24,433 bases of DNA from a bacterium (GCA_023246815.1 JAHFHR010000001.1:1-24433); one strand, 5' to 3'. Counted from the first letter of the stretch, positions 9,272-17,867 are shown. Made by a program: numbers and translations. Notes: generated by a model from the sequence alone, not told the origin.

Positions 9272-9517
9272 ATGAATATACAACAACAAGTCATCGCCAT
9301 CTTTTGTGACTCAGTTGAACATTCAGTGGATCGAGATACGCTGGATCTTACTATGCCGCTAAAAAATATGCCCTACATTGATTCCCTAACGCTTCTGAAG
9401 TTTGTTTCAGCCATTGAGGCTAGGTACAAAGTTTCAGTGGCGATGAATGAGGTTGATCAAGTTTTTCGCAGTATCGGTAGTGTTGTTGCCTACATTGAAG
9501 CTCATCACTCTACATGA
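9272..9517 (+). CDS. Acyl carrier protein
   Basis: An 81-residue acidic helical protein with the phosphopantetheine site YIDSLTLLK, Ser38 being the attachment residue within the DSL motif. Length and the spacing of helix I, the DSL-bearing helix II and the final helix fit the ACP family. A GTG at 9266 overlapping the acpS stop would add two residues; the ATG at 9272 is preferred. Its stop overlaps the start of the acyl ligase (ATGA, 9514-9517). Placement between a dedicated AcpS and an AMP-ligase suggests that it carries an acyl group for surface glycolipid synthesis rather than for a housekeeping fatty acid synthase. A D-alanine-type carrier (DltC-like) role is a less likely alternative, as no DltB-like gene is present. 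Confidence 0.88.
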   Translation: MNIQQQVIAIFCDSVEHSVDRDTLDLTMPLKNMPYIDSLTLLKFVSAIEARYKVSVAMNEVDQVFRSIGSVVAYIEAHHST

Positions 9518-11013
9518 CCTCTGTTGATCCAAAAGAGCTACTGATTGCCATGGTTACGCGGCAACCGGACGTGCCAGTGCTGATTGCCGGTGATCACATC
9601 GTGACCCATCGGCAGTTTTTAACGCTGGTTGAACACGCTGAGGCTAAACTTGATCAACTTGGCGTGACTCCGGGCAGCACTGTTGGTGTGGTTTTGCCCA
9701 ATAGTCTTGAGCTGCTCGTGCTCACTCATGCGATACTATGGCGCAAGGCCATTGTGTTTCCTATTGCACCGACGGTTACGCCAGCTGAACTTACTCAGCT
9801 TGTTGGTCCGACCACGCTTGCATTGTGCATTGTCCCACCTTTTTTATCGTCGCTTACTGCCACATCCTTTGCGGCGAAAGTTGTCCAGGTTACTACTGAT
9901 TATGCCTCATTAGACTTGATTGTGGTGACATCCGACAGCACGCTTGTTCCAAGTTTGGTCGCACCATTCTCTGCAGGTAATCCCTATGTTGTTCGCCTTG
10001 TCTCTTCTGGCACCTCGGGCGCCTATAAACAGGTACTGCATACCGCCGCAGCCCTGTTTGCTATGGGCGCCAACCTTACGACCGCATACCACTATCGGAT
10101 TGGCGCGGAGCGCGCGATGATGCTGGTGCCACCGAGTCATCTTATTGGTTTTGGCTATTTAATGTCGCCTATTTATTTCGGTTGGACTAACATTATTACC
10201 AATGGCTTTGTTCCACAACAGTTTATTGCCGAACTGCAGCACCATCGCGCCACCCTACTGTTTGCCACGCCATTTATTTTTGAAACCCTTGCCAAAGTCG
10301 CTCCTGCTGATCTTGATTTGTCGCACTTACAAAAGGCGGTATCTAGCGGTGGGCCTTTGTCTGAGGCCGTGTATCGCAGCTTTACCAGTCGGTGCCGAGC
10401 GTCGCTACACATAATGTATGGCTCCACTGAAGCAACAATTGTGACCGCCCGAATTGATGATGGAAATTATTCTGGAACAGATGTTGGTAAGCCGGTTGCT
10501 GACATGATTGTTAAAGTTTTTGATGATCAAAAGAATGAATTACCAACTGGATCAGTTGGTAATGTCGCCGTATCCGGCCCTACGGTTATTAGCGGGTATT
10601 TCAACAATGACCGGGCCAACGTAGAATTGTTTGTTAATAATTTTTTACTAATGGGCGATCGTGGATTTCTTGATGCTACTGGCAATCTGCATATTGTCGG
10701 TAGAACAAATTTGGTAATCAGCGTCGGCGGACTCAAGGTTGATATTATGGAAGTTGAGGCCGTACTTGCCGGGCACCCTAGCGTTGCCGAAGCACTGGTG
10801 TATGGCGTGTCACAGGCCAGTACTGAAGTGGTCAAAGCTGCGGTCGTATGTACTGATACGACCTTGACTACTGAAGCCCTCATGCAACACTGCCGCGACC
10901 ATTTGTCTGACTACAAAGTTCCCAAAGAGATTATTTTTGTGCCCCAGCTCCCCCGCAGCGCTACTGGCAAAGTAGTGCGCGGCGATGTCGCGGCCTTATT
11001 GAGTAAAAAATAA
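9514..11013 (+). CDS. AMP-forming acyl ligase (ANL superfamily), probable acyl-ACP synthetase
   Basis: A 499-residue adenylating enzyme. The core motifs are in order: phosphate loop SSGTSGAYK (164-172), YGSTEA (302-307), GDRG (381-384), the hinge region starting GRTNLVISVGG (396-406) followed by EVE, and the C-terminal catalytic lysine in RSATGKVVR (Lys486). The P-loop has S-G-A where most members have T-G-x-P. The reaction expected is a carboxylate plus ATP to acyl-AMP, then transfer to a thiol. The thiol is most likely the pantetheine of the ACP encoded immediately upstream (4-nt overlap), making it functionally like AasS or a FAAL-type loader, but a CoA ligase cannot be excluded. The substrate, for example a scavenged fatty acid, is inferred. 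Confidence 0.82.
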   Translation: MTSVDPKELLIAMVTRQPDVPVLIAGDHIVTHRQFLTLVEHAEAKLDQLGVTPGSTVGVVLPNSLELLVLTHAILWRKAIVFPIAPTVTPAELTQLVGPTTLALCIVPPFLSSLTATSFAAKVVQVTTDYASLDLIVVTSDSTLVPSLVAPFSAGNPYVVRLVSSGTSGAYKQVLHTAAALFAMGANLTTAYHYRIGAERAMMLVPPSHLIGFGYLMSPIYFGWTNIITNGFVPQQFIAELQHHRATLLFATPFIFETLAKVAPADLDLSHLQKAVSSGGPLSEAVYRSFTSRCRASLHIMYGSTEATIVTARIDDGNYSGTDVGKPVADMIVKVFDDQKNELPTGSVGNVAVSGPTVISGYFNNDRANVELFVNNFLLMGDRGFLDATGNLHIVGRTNLVISVGGLKVDIMEVEAVLAGHPSVAEALVYGVSQASTEVVKAAVVCTDTTLTTEALMQHCRDHLSDYKVPKEIIFVPQLPRSATGKVVRGDVAALLSKK

Positions 11014-11819
11014 TGTCCATCCCAACTCCTAAGCGCGTAGCCGTTGTTATTTATTCACTAGTACGTCAGCGCGCGCGAGCACTACCCGCAGCTATAGTCT
11101 CTCTTGCATGGGTGTTACCGCGACTGCCCTATCTTCTGCGCTCTATTCATGCTATTAAAAACGCGGTTCGTCCAGCTGAATCAACGATTCGGTTTTTTTT
11201 TCAGATGCGGCGCTTTCAGAATTTGTATGCTCGTTCAGACTATATCCAAAATTTTCGTAGTAAAAATATTGTTTCTGACGAAGCTGCTGCCGCGCAGTCC
11301 AGCACGCGACCGATTATTTATTTAAGCTGGCATCACGGCGCCGGACGCATTGAAGAGCTCTCGCGGCGCGCTGACCCCCAAGCCTATATTTTTAGCGCTT
11401 ACAGCTTTACAACGCCTCGCACGCTGCCGGCTGATCATCAAGCGCTGGTGAAGATGTCCAAGATACTCGCTGCTGGTGGACGTCTGGTTATTACCTTTGA
11501 CGGGCAGTTTGGCCAGCTTGATCTGGAGAATAGTATTTTTGGGGTGCCGCAAAATTTATCTAGCTCCTTTTTATATCTGATTAAACTCCACAATCCAGTG
11601 TGCATTCCAATGACGTTTTACGCGCATGATACTGGCGAGGTTGATATTTTTTACGGCCCTGATTTGAATGCTTCCGGCGCACTTACTCGCCGTGAGTATA
11701 GCGATGGGCTGCAGCATGTCTTGGAATATTTTACCCAAGATTTTTTAGCACACGGCTCGTATCAGATTGATTATCGTTTTTTACTTTATCCCGAACGAAT
11801 TAAACTATTGCCGTGGTAA
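11013..11819 (+). CDS. LpxL/PatA-like lysophospholipid-type acyltransferase
   Basis: A 268-residue protein whose start overlaps the ligase stop by 1 nt (taATG). An N-terminal hydrophobic stretch (about 24-42) could anchor it. The core shows YLSWHHGAGRIEE (103-115), comparable to the histidine/acid catalytic block of HtrB/LpxL proteins but with altered spacing. It also has GGRLVITFDGQFGQ (155-168), IFGVPQNLSSSF (175-186) and PVCIPMTFYAH, which follow the order of later LpxL-family blocks. LpxL uses acyl-ACP in lipid A synthesis; the related PatA of actinobacteria acylates phosphatidylinositol mannosides. With ACP and acyl ligase next to it, transfer of an acyl chain to a sugar of the operon's glycan or glycolipid is the best guess. 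The changed H-x-E spacing keeps confidence moderate. Confidence 0.65.
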   Translation: MSIPTPKRVAVVIYSLVRQRARALPAAIVSLAWVLPRLPYLLRSIHAIKNAVRPAESTIRFFFQMRRFQNLYARSDYIQNFRSKNIVSDEAAAAQSSTRPIIYLSWHHGAGRIEELSRRADPQAYIFSAYSFTTPRTLPADHQALVKMSKILAAGGRLVITFDGQFGQLDLENSIFGVPQNLSSSFLYLIKLHNPVCIPMTFYAHDTGEVDIFYGPDLNASGALTRREYSDGLQHVLEYFTQDFLAHGSYQIDYRFLLYPERIKLLPW

Positions 11820-11832
11820 TTTTTATCACGGC
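11810..11832 (+). terminator. Hairpin overlapping the stop codon of the acyltransferase gene
   Basis: A ten-pair stem (GCCGTGGTAA / TTATCACGGC, one G-T pair) with a three-T loop spans the TAA stop. No T-run follows, so it may protect the mRNA 3' end or assist the stronger terminator at 11841-11879. Confidence 0.45.
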
Positions 11833-11840
11833 GGTAGTAT

Positions 11841-11879
11841 CAAAACTCCTCCCGGAACATCTTTTAGGGAGGAGTTTTG
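11841..11879. terminator. Bidirectional terminator between convergent operons
   Basis: A perfect 13-bp inverted repeat (CAAAACTCCTCCC / GGGAGGAGTTTTG) with a 13-nt loop gives a G+C-rich stem ending in TTTTG on both strands. It lies between the + strand glycan operon and the - strand giant surface gene, so it can end both transcripts. Confidence 0.75.
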
Positions 11880-11886
11880 TACTGTT

Positions 11887-11934
11887 TTGTCGACTATGTT
11901 GTTGGCGTGGTTGTCGACTATGTTGTTGGCGTGG
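11887..11934. repeat. Two tandem copies of a 24-bp unit spanning the stop codon of the giant gene
   Basis: Positions 11887-11910 and 11911-11934 are identical 24-bp units. Read on the - strand, each encodes Thr-Pro-Thr-Thr followed by TAG. The unit is a multiple of three, so both TAGs are in the same frame. The upstream TAG (11918-11920) ends the protein and the second copy lies just beyond it. A degenerate continuation (TTGTCGGTGTTGC) precedes in the coding region, consistent with slippage or duplication in a Thr/Pro-rich tail. Confidence 0.85.
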
Positions 11935-14900
11935 TTGTCGGTGTTGCTGCTGGCGCTGGAGTGCCCGGTGGTTCAATGACACAGCTGCCGTCATCTTGGG
12001 TCGCATCGGCATTAAAATTATTTGCATCGGCGTTGGTACAACCAAGTACTGTTGCCGGGGGTTCTGACTGCTCAGCCCCCTCATTGGCAATCTCAGGCCC
12101 AGGTTGTGGTTTGTTGTCCGAACCAGCCAAGATTAGTATTGTTTTTGACAGCTCAACTTCATTCGTGCCATCTGACACAATAACGCGCACCGTCATCTCG
12201 GTATTTTCCGTTGGCAAATCACCTTCGTTTGCCTGCCAATACACAATGCCTGATTTTCCATCTACTTTGCCGATGTGCGGGGACAGTACCCAGCGGTAAC
12301 GCAGATCTTTGTTTTCGGTGTCGGGGTCGGTAACCTGCGCCCAGAATTCAACGGGCACACCAGCGCCTACTGATTGATGCGAGAGTATTAAGTCGTTGAT
12401 TACTGGCGCGGTTTTACTGGCTGCCAAACTGCCGTCAATAGCAAGCGCGATCCAGTCAAAGGTGACTGACTCATTCACCGTGTTTTCCAGCGCAATGGTG
12501 AAGCCAGTGGCGGTTTTGTCAATAATTTTCCAGTTGACAAATACGGCAGAGTCGTCAGACAAGTTGGCCACGATTTTCGGCACCGTGCCATACTCACCAT
12601 CAAAAGTTACCTGAGTACTGGTCGCATTGGCTTTTACTACAGCACTGCCAGCCTGATCACCTGAAACATAAAGTTTACCCAAGATTTTAACGTCTTTTCT
12701 AAAGACAACAATGTGTTCAAATTGAGCTTCGCCTTTGACAACGATCGTACCATAAAATGTGGCGGCTTGGTTAACGATTAGCCTGTCATTGTAGGTTACT
12801 GGTGCACGGTAGATTACTTCACCAGTTACTTCAACTGGTTGATCAATGTACAAGGTGTTTGCAGCTACATTTGGACTTTGACCTTCTTGGGCAGTTGGAT
12901 TGCTGGAACCTTGGAGTAAGCCTTGGATCTGTTCTTGTTGCTGTTGGAGGGCTCGAATAATGACCGGTGCAAATTTATTGTAATCAATAGACCAGATGTG
13001 TGTATCGTCACCAGGGTGGACTGCTTCCGGGATAATATCTAACACTTCCTGTGCAACAAGACCGATAGTATTAAATCCTTCCCCGGTGAGTACCAGTTCG
13101 CCATCCACAAATGTAGCTCCGAATTGATTATATCGTTTTGGTTTCAGTTTCATGATTTCAGCAATACCATAATCAAGTTGTTGTTGATTTTTTTTAATAC
13201 GATCATCAGAGCTGTCTGTCCAACCGATGGCATTTCCATAACCCGTATTGCCTGATCCTGCTAGTGGTAGTACCACTGAGTAGCCGGTCGCGCTAGTGTC
13301 AATAGCACCACTGTCCAGGGCAACATTTCCGGTTGAACCATGAATCGCCAGTCCAGTATTGGTACCCAACACCCCCCCATTCTGACTTGCTGCATAGCTG
13401 ATCATAAACTGGTCGCCAGTACTTGAGTTATCAATACCCATGATATAGTCAACACCTGAAGCAACTGCAAATTCAAGTGCCGCATCGCCAGTACTATCTT
13501 GTTCAATATACAATTCAGGAGTAGCTGTATCGGTGTCACTAACATATACGTGCAAGTTAGAGCCAGGGGCGGCAGTGCCAATACCGACATTACCCGTTCC
13601 TAAATATACATTATTAGCTGAAGCATTATATATTGAATAATTAGTTGTTCCAGCAGGTCGTGTACCAATTAACAGCCCAATTTCTTCTGATGCAAATCCT
13701 GTTTCTTCAACGATATTTAATCCAACATAGCTCCTCATAGCATCTGCCGTACCACTATAGGTAGAGTTAATCCTCATAGCGTATCCGTCACTAGAAACTT
13801 CTGCACCTGATTCGTCAAATAAAGGGATAAGATAAAGACCATGACCATCATCAGCATTACTACTAAAATCAACCTCTCCATCAATTAACACTATACCATC
13901 GACACTAGCTGAAGTATCAGATAATGTTCCACCAAAACGAACTTGTGAAACATTGTCCAATGAAGAACCAAACGCTGATTGGCTAGAGGCGGTAAAGTTG
14001 CCCGTGGTTGTGGCGTTGCGGCCGACATATAAATCACCAGTACCAAGAGCAGGTGTTATACCAAATGTTTTACCAATCTGGACGTACCCAGTGGTTGAAG
14101 CATTGCCTGATGAATCAATAGTGAACAGCTCACCTGAGCCGACCGTGAAAAGCGATGCTGGCGAGGTATCACCGATACCAAAATCCCCGCCATTGAAATA
14201 CGAATCAGCTGCTGTGTGCAATAATACATCTGCATTACCAGAAAGATCGTAAAGGTTTATTAGAGAATCTCCAGCACTACTTTGTTTTAAATTTATACCA
14301 GGTGTTCCAAATCTATTTGTAGCTTCTAGGTAATCTCCTGATGTTCCCCAATTAAAGAGTTTGAGAGCATAAATACTGTCCGTTCCATTCTTTTCAACAG
14401 TAAGCCCTGCCGAAGTATCTGGAGTGGTAGTACCAACACCAACACTATTAGTATCAGCCTGCACGACAAGGGTTGTGCCGTCCACCGTAAGATTGCCGGT
14501 GGTGGTGGCATTGTTACCGACCCACAAATCACCTGAGCTAAGCGCTCTACCATTATTTGCCTTTCCAATATTGAGGTAACCAGTAGTTGAGGCATTACCT
14601 GATGAATCAATGGTGAACAGGTCACCACTGCCAACCGTGAATAGCTGGCTTGGTGTTCCATCGCCAATACCGATGTTACCGGTTTCTTCAACGAATAAGG
14701 CTGTGGTTGCTGAACCAGCAGTATTAGGACGTACTTGTAGTGCGATAGAACCGGTGTTTACTGCTGCCCCTTTTTCAAAAAGAATTCGGGCAATGGCACT
14801 TTTGTCAGCGGTGGCAGTAGTATCGAAATTCATTACGTCAATTTGAGCTACATCTCCGTCAGCACTGGTTCTTAAGCCTTGCAACTCAGTAATCGCCGAT

Positions 14901-17425
14901 GAACCAGTGCCAGAGTTAATACCAGCAAGCTGGAAGTAGGTGGTTGCATTACCCGCTACTGATAAAGTTCTTTTAGGAGTAGTAGTCCCAACACCAACAC
15001 GGTCAGTGTCTGCCTGAACCACTAAAGTCGTTGCATCAACAGTTAGGTTTCCTGTAGTGGTGGCGTTGTTACCGACCCATAAATCACCCGAGCTAAGCGC
15101 TCTACCATTATTTGCCTTTCCAATATTGAGATAGCCAGTGGTTGAAGCGTTACCCGATGAATCAATGGTGAACAAGTCACCATTACCAACTACAAATGAT
15201 TGACTTGGGGTTAGATCTAGGATGCCTACTCTATTAGTATCGGCTTGTACTATGAAGGTACTTGCATCAACCGTAAGATTGCCGGTGGTGGTGGCATTAT
15301 TACTAACCCACAAGTCACCTGAACTTAATGATCGTCCATTATTCGCCTTCCCAACATTTAGGTACCCGGTGGTTGAGGCGTTACCTGATGAATCAACGGT
15401 GAACAGTTCACCTGAACCAACTGTGAAGAGGCTGGCTGGAGAGGTGTCGCCGATACCGACATTACCAGCAAAATAGTTATACGCATTGGAGTCTGAAGCG
15501 TAAAATGAGAATGGCGTATTGGTTTGTGTGCCGGTGGTAATATCCCCAATATACGCTCCATAAGTAGTACCAATAGTTCCGGCATTGGTGATGTCTCGAA
15601 CACGTAGTCCATAAGCAGTAGTCATAACACCAGATGAATTTTGAATCATAGTGTCAAGGCCAACAGCAAGAGTGACTGTTTGGCCGCCGCTATTAGTCAC
15701 AAATGAAAATTCCCCGATAGCTCCTCCAAGTGTTCCGGTGCCAAGGTGTCGCGCTTGATTACTAGCTCCAAAAATAGTTAGGTTAGTAAGTGCAGTACTA
15801 TTACCAGAGGGAACGGTGGTCAGTGAATACAGACCTTGAATATTTTTAGCAGTACTGGGGTCGGCAGCCAAATTGGCACTTGTATCTATATAAAAAGCTC
15901 GCAATGGTTGGGTGAAGCTTTCATTGGTGAACTGTTGATTAAATACAGTTCCAACGGTTAGAGCTTGGCCAGCCGTATCGGTGTAAGAACCAAGACTGTT
16001 AAGGGCTTGCAGGTGGAGTAGCCCGACGGGTGAAGCAGTGCCAATACCAATGCGGATATCTTCTTTTGCAGCCCCTGTTTGTACAATAAAGGTTGACGTT
16101 GATACCGAGAAGTTTCCAGTGGTGGTGGCATTGTTACTCACCCACAAATCACCTGAGCTAAGCGCTCTACCATTATTCGCTTTTCCAACATTTAAGTACC
16201 CGGTGGTTGAAGCGTTACCCGATGAATCAATGGTGAACAAGTCACCATTACCAACTGTAAATGCCTGAGATGGTGAAAGGTCTAAAATACCAACTCTGTT
16301 ATTGTCAGCCTGTACAATAAAGGTGCTACTATCTACCGTGAGATTGCCGGTGGTGGTGGCATTATTACTCACCCATAAATCACCAGCACTATTGGGCCCG
16401 GTTGGGTTTGCAGTGCCTATTAACAACTTACCGGTAGTGGTAGTGCTGCCAAATACCGACAAATCTGTTCGCACCTGCAATGGTGAGTAGGCGTAAATGC
16501 GTTCTACCTGGAGATCCTTGCCCTGGGCAATCGTCACATTAGTTTGGAAGGTGGTAGTAGCAGTGCTACTATTTGCCGCATTATTGATTTCGTTGACTGA
16601 AAATATACCAGTGGTAGTAGCATTACCGTCAATACGCAAGTCACGTACTGTTGAAGATGCCGTAATATACAATCCAATGTTCGTGCTGGTTGGCGTGATC
16701 GCCCGGTCAAAGGCGTAACTCCAGTATGACAAGCCATTCGCGCCCGTGAGCTGGGCGGCATCAAAGAACAAATTATTTCCAGAAACATACAGGTTGTTAA
16801 AGTTTGCAATATTATCGCCATCACCACCAAAAATTAGATTGGTACTGGTAGCTCTTGTTGAGGATACTCCCCCGTCAAATAAGTTTAAGGTTTTTTTGCT
16901 ATCATAAGCTGGTAGATAATTTGCCACTGCCTTAGTATTGGTGGCATGGAAACCATCAACGGTGTCGGCGTTGAAGGCGTATGGCACAGCGGTTAATCGT
17001 TTTCTGGTACCAAACGCCTCTTCCCAGGTGCCATTACCGTTAGCATCAATGTGTACCTGAAGGTAGAGGCTGTCGCTGTTAAAGTTCACCCCAGCAATTG
17101 ACGAGATGCTCCCCAAGCTGACACTAAATATTCCATTGACCGTGGTCACTTGGGTTGAGGTTGATGTCCAGCGCTCAGTCCAAAGTAGATTCCCTCCGCT
17201 ACTCGCATCGTAGAGCCTGAATCTAAAGGCCCAGCTACCATTTGACACTTGATTGCCACTGGTGTCCGTGAGTTTGCCTTGGTAGTTGAGCTGACTGTTG
17301 ATGCCGGTAGCGGCACGAACTTCACCACTGTCAAGCGCCAAACCAAAACCAAGCAACGCTACCATCAGTGCTGGGAGTACCAGTGGCGCGCAGTATCGCT
17401 TGAATTTAGTTAGAAGCTCGTACAT
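11918..17425 (-). CDS. Giant secreted repeat protein with S74 intramolecular chaperone domain (putative adhesin/fibre)
   Basis: A protein of 1,835 residues. It begins with a signal peptide (basic KFKR, hydrophobic 13-31, likely cleavage after VRA near residue 38). Residues about 42-155 form the NYQGKL / FRFRLYDASSGG / AVPYAFNAD domain often seen at the start of large CPR surface proteins. A long beta-rich region follows, built from repeats of the type FTIDSSGNASTTGYLN and SGDLWVSNNATTTGN (six copies between about 340 and 1145). An S74 domain starts near 1400, with the Ser1406-Lys1411 dyad in SDDRIK and the block GLVAQEVLDIIPEAV, then a Gln-rich coiled segment. Unusually, about 300 more residues follow: beta-rich regions, an Ig/cadherin-like domain (about 1675-1765), a GCTNADANNFN...DDGSC motif (from 1794) and a Pro/Thr tail. 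No clear SD precedes the ATG. A trimeric surface fibre is the expected product. Confidence 0.88.
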   Translation of the reverse strand: MYELLTKFKRYCAPLVLPALMVALLGFGLALDSGEVRAATGINSQLNYQGKLTDTSGNQVSNGSWAFRFRLYDASSGGNLLWTERWTSTSTQVTTVNGIFSVSLGSISSIAGVNFNSDSLYLQVHIDANGNGTWEEAFGTRKRLTAVPYAFNADTVDGFHATNTKAVANYLPAYDSKKTLNLFDGGVSSTRATSTNLIFGGDGDNIANFNNLYVSGNNLFFDAAQLTGANGLSYWSYAFDRAITPTSTNIGLYITASSTVRDLRIDGNATTTGIFSVNEINNAANSSTATTTFQTNVTIAQGKDLQVERIYAYSPLQVRTDLSVFGSTTTTGKLLIGTANPTGPNSAGDLWVSNNATTTGNLTVDSSTFIVQADNNRVGILDLSPSQAFTVGNGDLFTIDSSGNASTTGYLNVGKANNGRALSSGDLWVSNNATTTGNFSVSTSTFIVQTGAAKEDIRIGIGTASPVGLLHLQALNSLGSYTDTAGQALTVGTVFNQQFTNESFTQPLRAFYIDTSANLAADPSTAKNIQGLYSLTTVPSGNSTALTNLTIFGASNQARHLGTGTLGGAIGEFSFVTNSGGQTVTLAVGLDTMIQNSSGVMTTAYGLRVRDITNAGTIGTTYGAYIGDITTGTQTNTPFSFYASDSNAYNYFAGNVGIGDTSPASLFTVGSGELFTVDSSGNASTTGYLNVGKANNGRSLSSGDLWVSNNATTTGNLTVDASTFIVQADTNRVGILDLTPSQSFVVGNGDLFTIDSSGNASTTGYLNIGKANNGRALSSGDLWVGNNATTTGNLTVDATTLVVQADTDRVGVGTTTPKRTLSVAGNATTYFQLAGINSGTGSSAITELQGLRTSADGDVAQIDVMNFDTTATADKSAIARILFEKGAAVNTGSIALQVRPNTAGSATTALFVEETGNIGIGDGTPSQLFTVGSGDLFTIDSSGNASTTGYLNIGKANNGRALSSGDLWVGNNATTTGNLTVDGTTLVVQADTNSVGVGTTTPDTSAGLTVEKNGTDSIYALKLFNWGTSGDYLEATNRFGTPGINLKQSSAGDSLINLYDLSGNADVLLHTAADSYFNGGDFGIGDTSPASLFTVGSGELFTIDSSGNASTTGYVQIGKTFGITPALGTGDLYVGRNATTTGNFTASSQSAFGSSLDNVSQVRFGGTLSDTSASVDGIVLIDGEVDFSSNADDGHGLYLIPLFDESGAEVSSDGYAMRINSTYSGTADAMRSYVGLNIVEETGFASEEIGLLIGTRPAGTTNYSIYNASANNVYLGTGNVGIGTAAPGSNLHVYVSDTDTATPELYIEQDSTGDAALEFAVASGVDYIMGIDNSSTGDQFMISYAASQNGGVLGTNTGLAIHGSTGNVALDSGAIDTSATGYSVVLPLAGSGNTGYGNAIGWTDSSDDRIKKNQQQLDYGIAEIMKLKPKRYNQFGATFVDGELVLTGEGFNTIGLVAQEVLDIIPEAVHPGDDTHIWSIDYNKFAPVIIRALQQQQEQIQGLLQGSSNPTAQEGQSPNVAANTLYIDQPVEVTGEVIYRAPVTYNDRLIVNQAATFYGTIVVKGEAQFEHIVVFRKDVKILGKLYVSGDQAGSAVVKANATSTQVTFDGEYGTVPKIVANLSDDSAVFVNWKIIDKTATGFTIALENTVNESVTFDWIALAIDGSLAASKTAPVINDLILSHQSVGAGVPVEFWAQVTDPDTENKDLRYRWVLSPHIGKVDGKSGIVYWQANEGDLPTENTEMTVRVIVSDGTNEVELSKTILILAGSDNKPQPGPEIANEGAEQSEPPATVLGCTNADANNFNADATQDDGSCVIEPPGTPAPAATPTTTPTT
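13990..16400 (-). repeat. Degenerate modular repeats inside the giant surface gene
   Basis: Five near-identical blocks of about 180-190 bp lie at roughly 13994-14172, 14477-14670, 15035-15215, 15265-15455 and 16105-16285, with a shortened sixth at 16335-16410. Each encodes FTIDSSGNASTTGYLN.GKANNGR (one variant differs) followed by SGDLWV.NNATTTGN. Blocks at 14477, 15035 and 16105 share long identical DNA stretches, so recombination between them could change copy number. Confidence 0.85.
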
Positions 17426-17465
17426 GGTTAATTATCGTTGGTAGTAAAAGTTTGTCTTTAGGAAA

Positions 17466-17494
17466 CTAGAAATTTCGCCAGTATATTTTTCTAG
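17466..17494 (-). promoter_or_regulatory. Possible promoter/operator of the giant surface gene
   Basis: On the - strand a TATACT box (17480-17485) lies about 55 nt before the ATG at 17425. It is framed by the inverted repeat CTAGAAA (17466-17472) / TTTCTAG (17488-17494), with a second one, TTCGC (17474-17478) / GCGAA (17494-17498), interleaved. No good -35 box is seen. A repeat around the -10 would suit control by a MerR-like protein such as that encoded at 17563-17814. Confidence 0.4.
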
Positions 17495-17562
17495 CGAATG
17501 GTAAAAATGTTGTTGATGGCAACTCCAGACATACATGGCACAATTTAAAACACCCAAAAGCC

Positions 17563-17814
17563 TTACGCTCCAACTAAGTGTGAAGCGGCTGTTGCGTGTT
17601 GGTTCTTGTGAACGTTGTGGCCACTGCGGAAATAGTCGGTGGCGTGAACCAACCGAATAATTTCGTCGACCTGCGCTTGACTGTAACAACGCCAGCCGCG
17701 ACTGTCGCGGTGCGCTTTGGGAATCAGTCCTTCCTCTTCCCAGCGAATGACGGTTGTTTTGTTGCGGTCGATCTCCCGCAGGATGTCCTGGAGTCGATAA
17801 TAGCCTGCTATCAT
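17563..17814 (-). CDS. Small MerR-like HTH transcriptional regulator
   Basis: An 83-residue protein consisting mainly of a MerR-type winged helix: YYRLQDILREIDRNKTTVIRWEEEGLIP (residues 5-32), where RWEEEGLIP corresponds to the family's YWE..GL.P wing start, then RGWRCYSQAQVDEIIRLV. No effector domain follows, only a short tail rich in His and Ala. An upstream in-frame start would give 114 residues, but the ATG at 17814 has a good SD (CGGAG, 5 nt spacing), so the short form is chosen. It is encoded just upstream of the giant surface gene on the same strand and downstream of a structured leader with its own terminator, so it may control the surface gene or itself. Confidence 0.78.
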   Translation of the reverse strand: MIAGYYRLQDILREIDRNKTTVIRWEEEGLIPKAHRDSRGWRCYSQAQVDEIIRLVHATDYFRSGHNVHKNQHATAASHLVGA

Positions 17815-17867
17815 AGTGCTCCGTTTTGTTATTTTTATCTTTGTTTTTGTATAGTGCCGACCTTTGG

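Noticed and set aside
11813..12299. Open frames on the + strand opposite the end of the giant gene
   Set aside because: They mirror the Thr/Pro-rich and Ig-like coding region, have no SD or recognisable domain, and overlap the terminator.
13990..16410. Regularly spaced repeats suggesting a CRISPR array
   Set aside because: Units are about 180-190 bp, in frame, translated and degenerate; there are no short repeats with unique 30-40 bp spacers and no cas genes.
13953..16490. Several + strand open frames of 60-100 codons opposite the repeat region
   Set aside because: They are similar to each other only because the underlying - strand modules repeat; no promoter, SD or domain.
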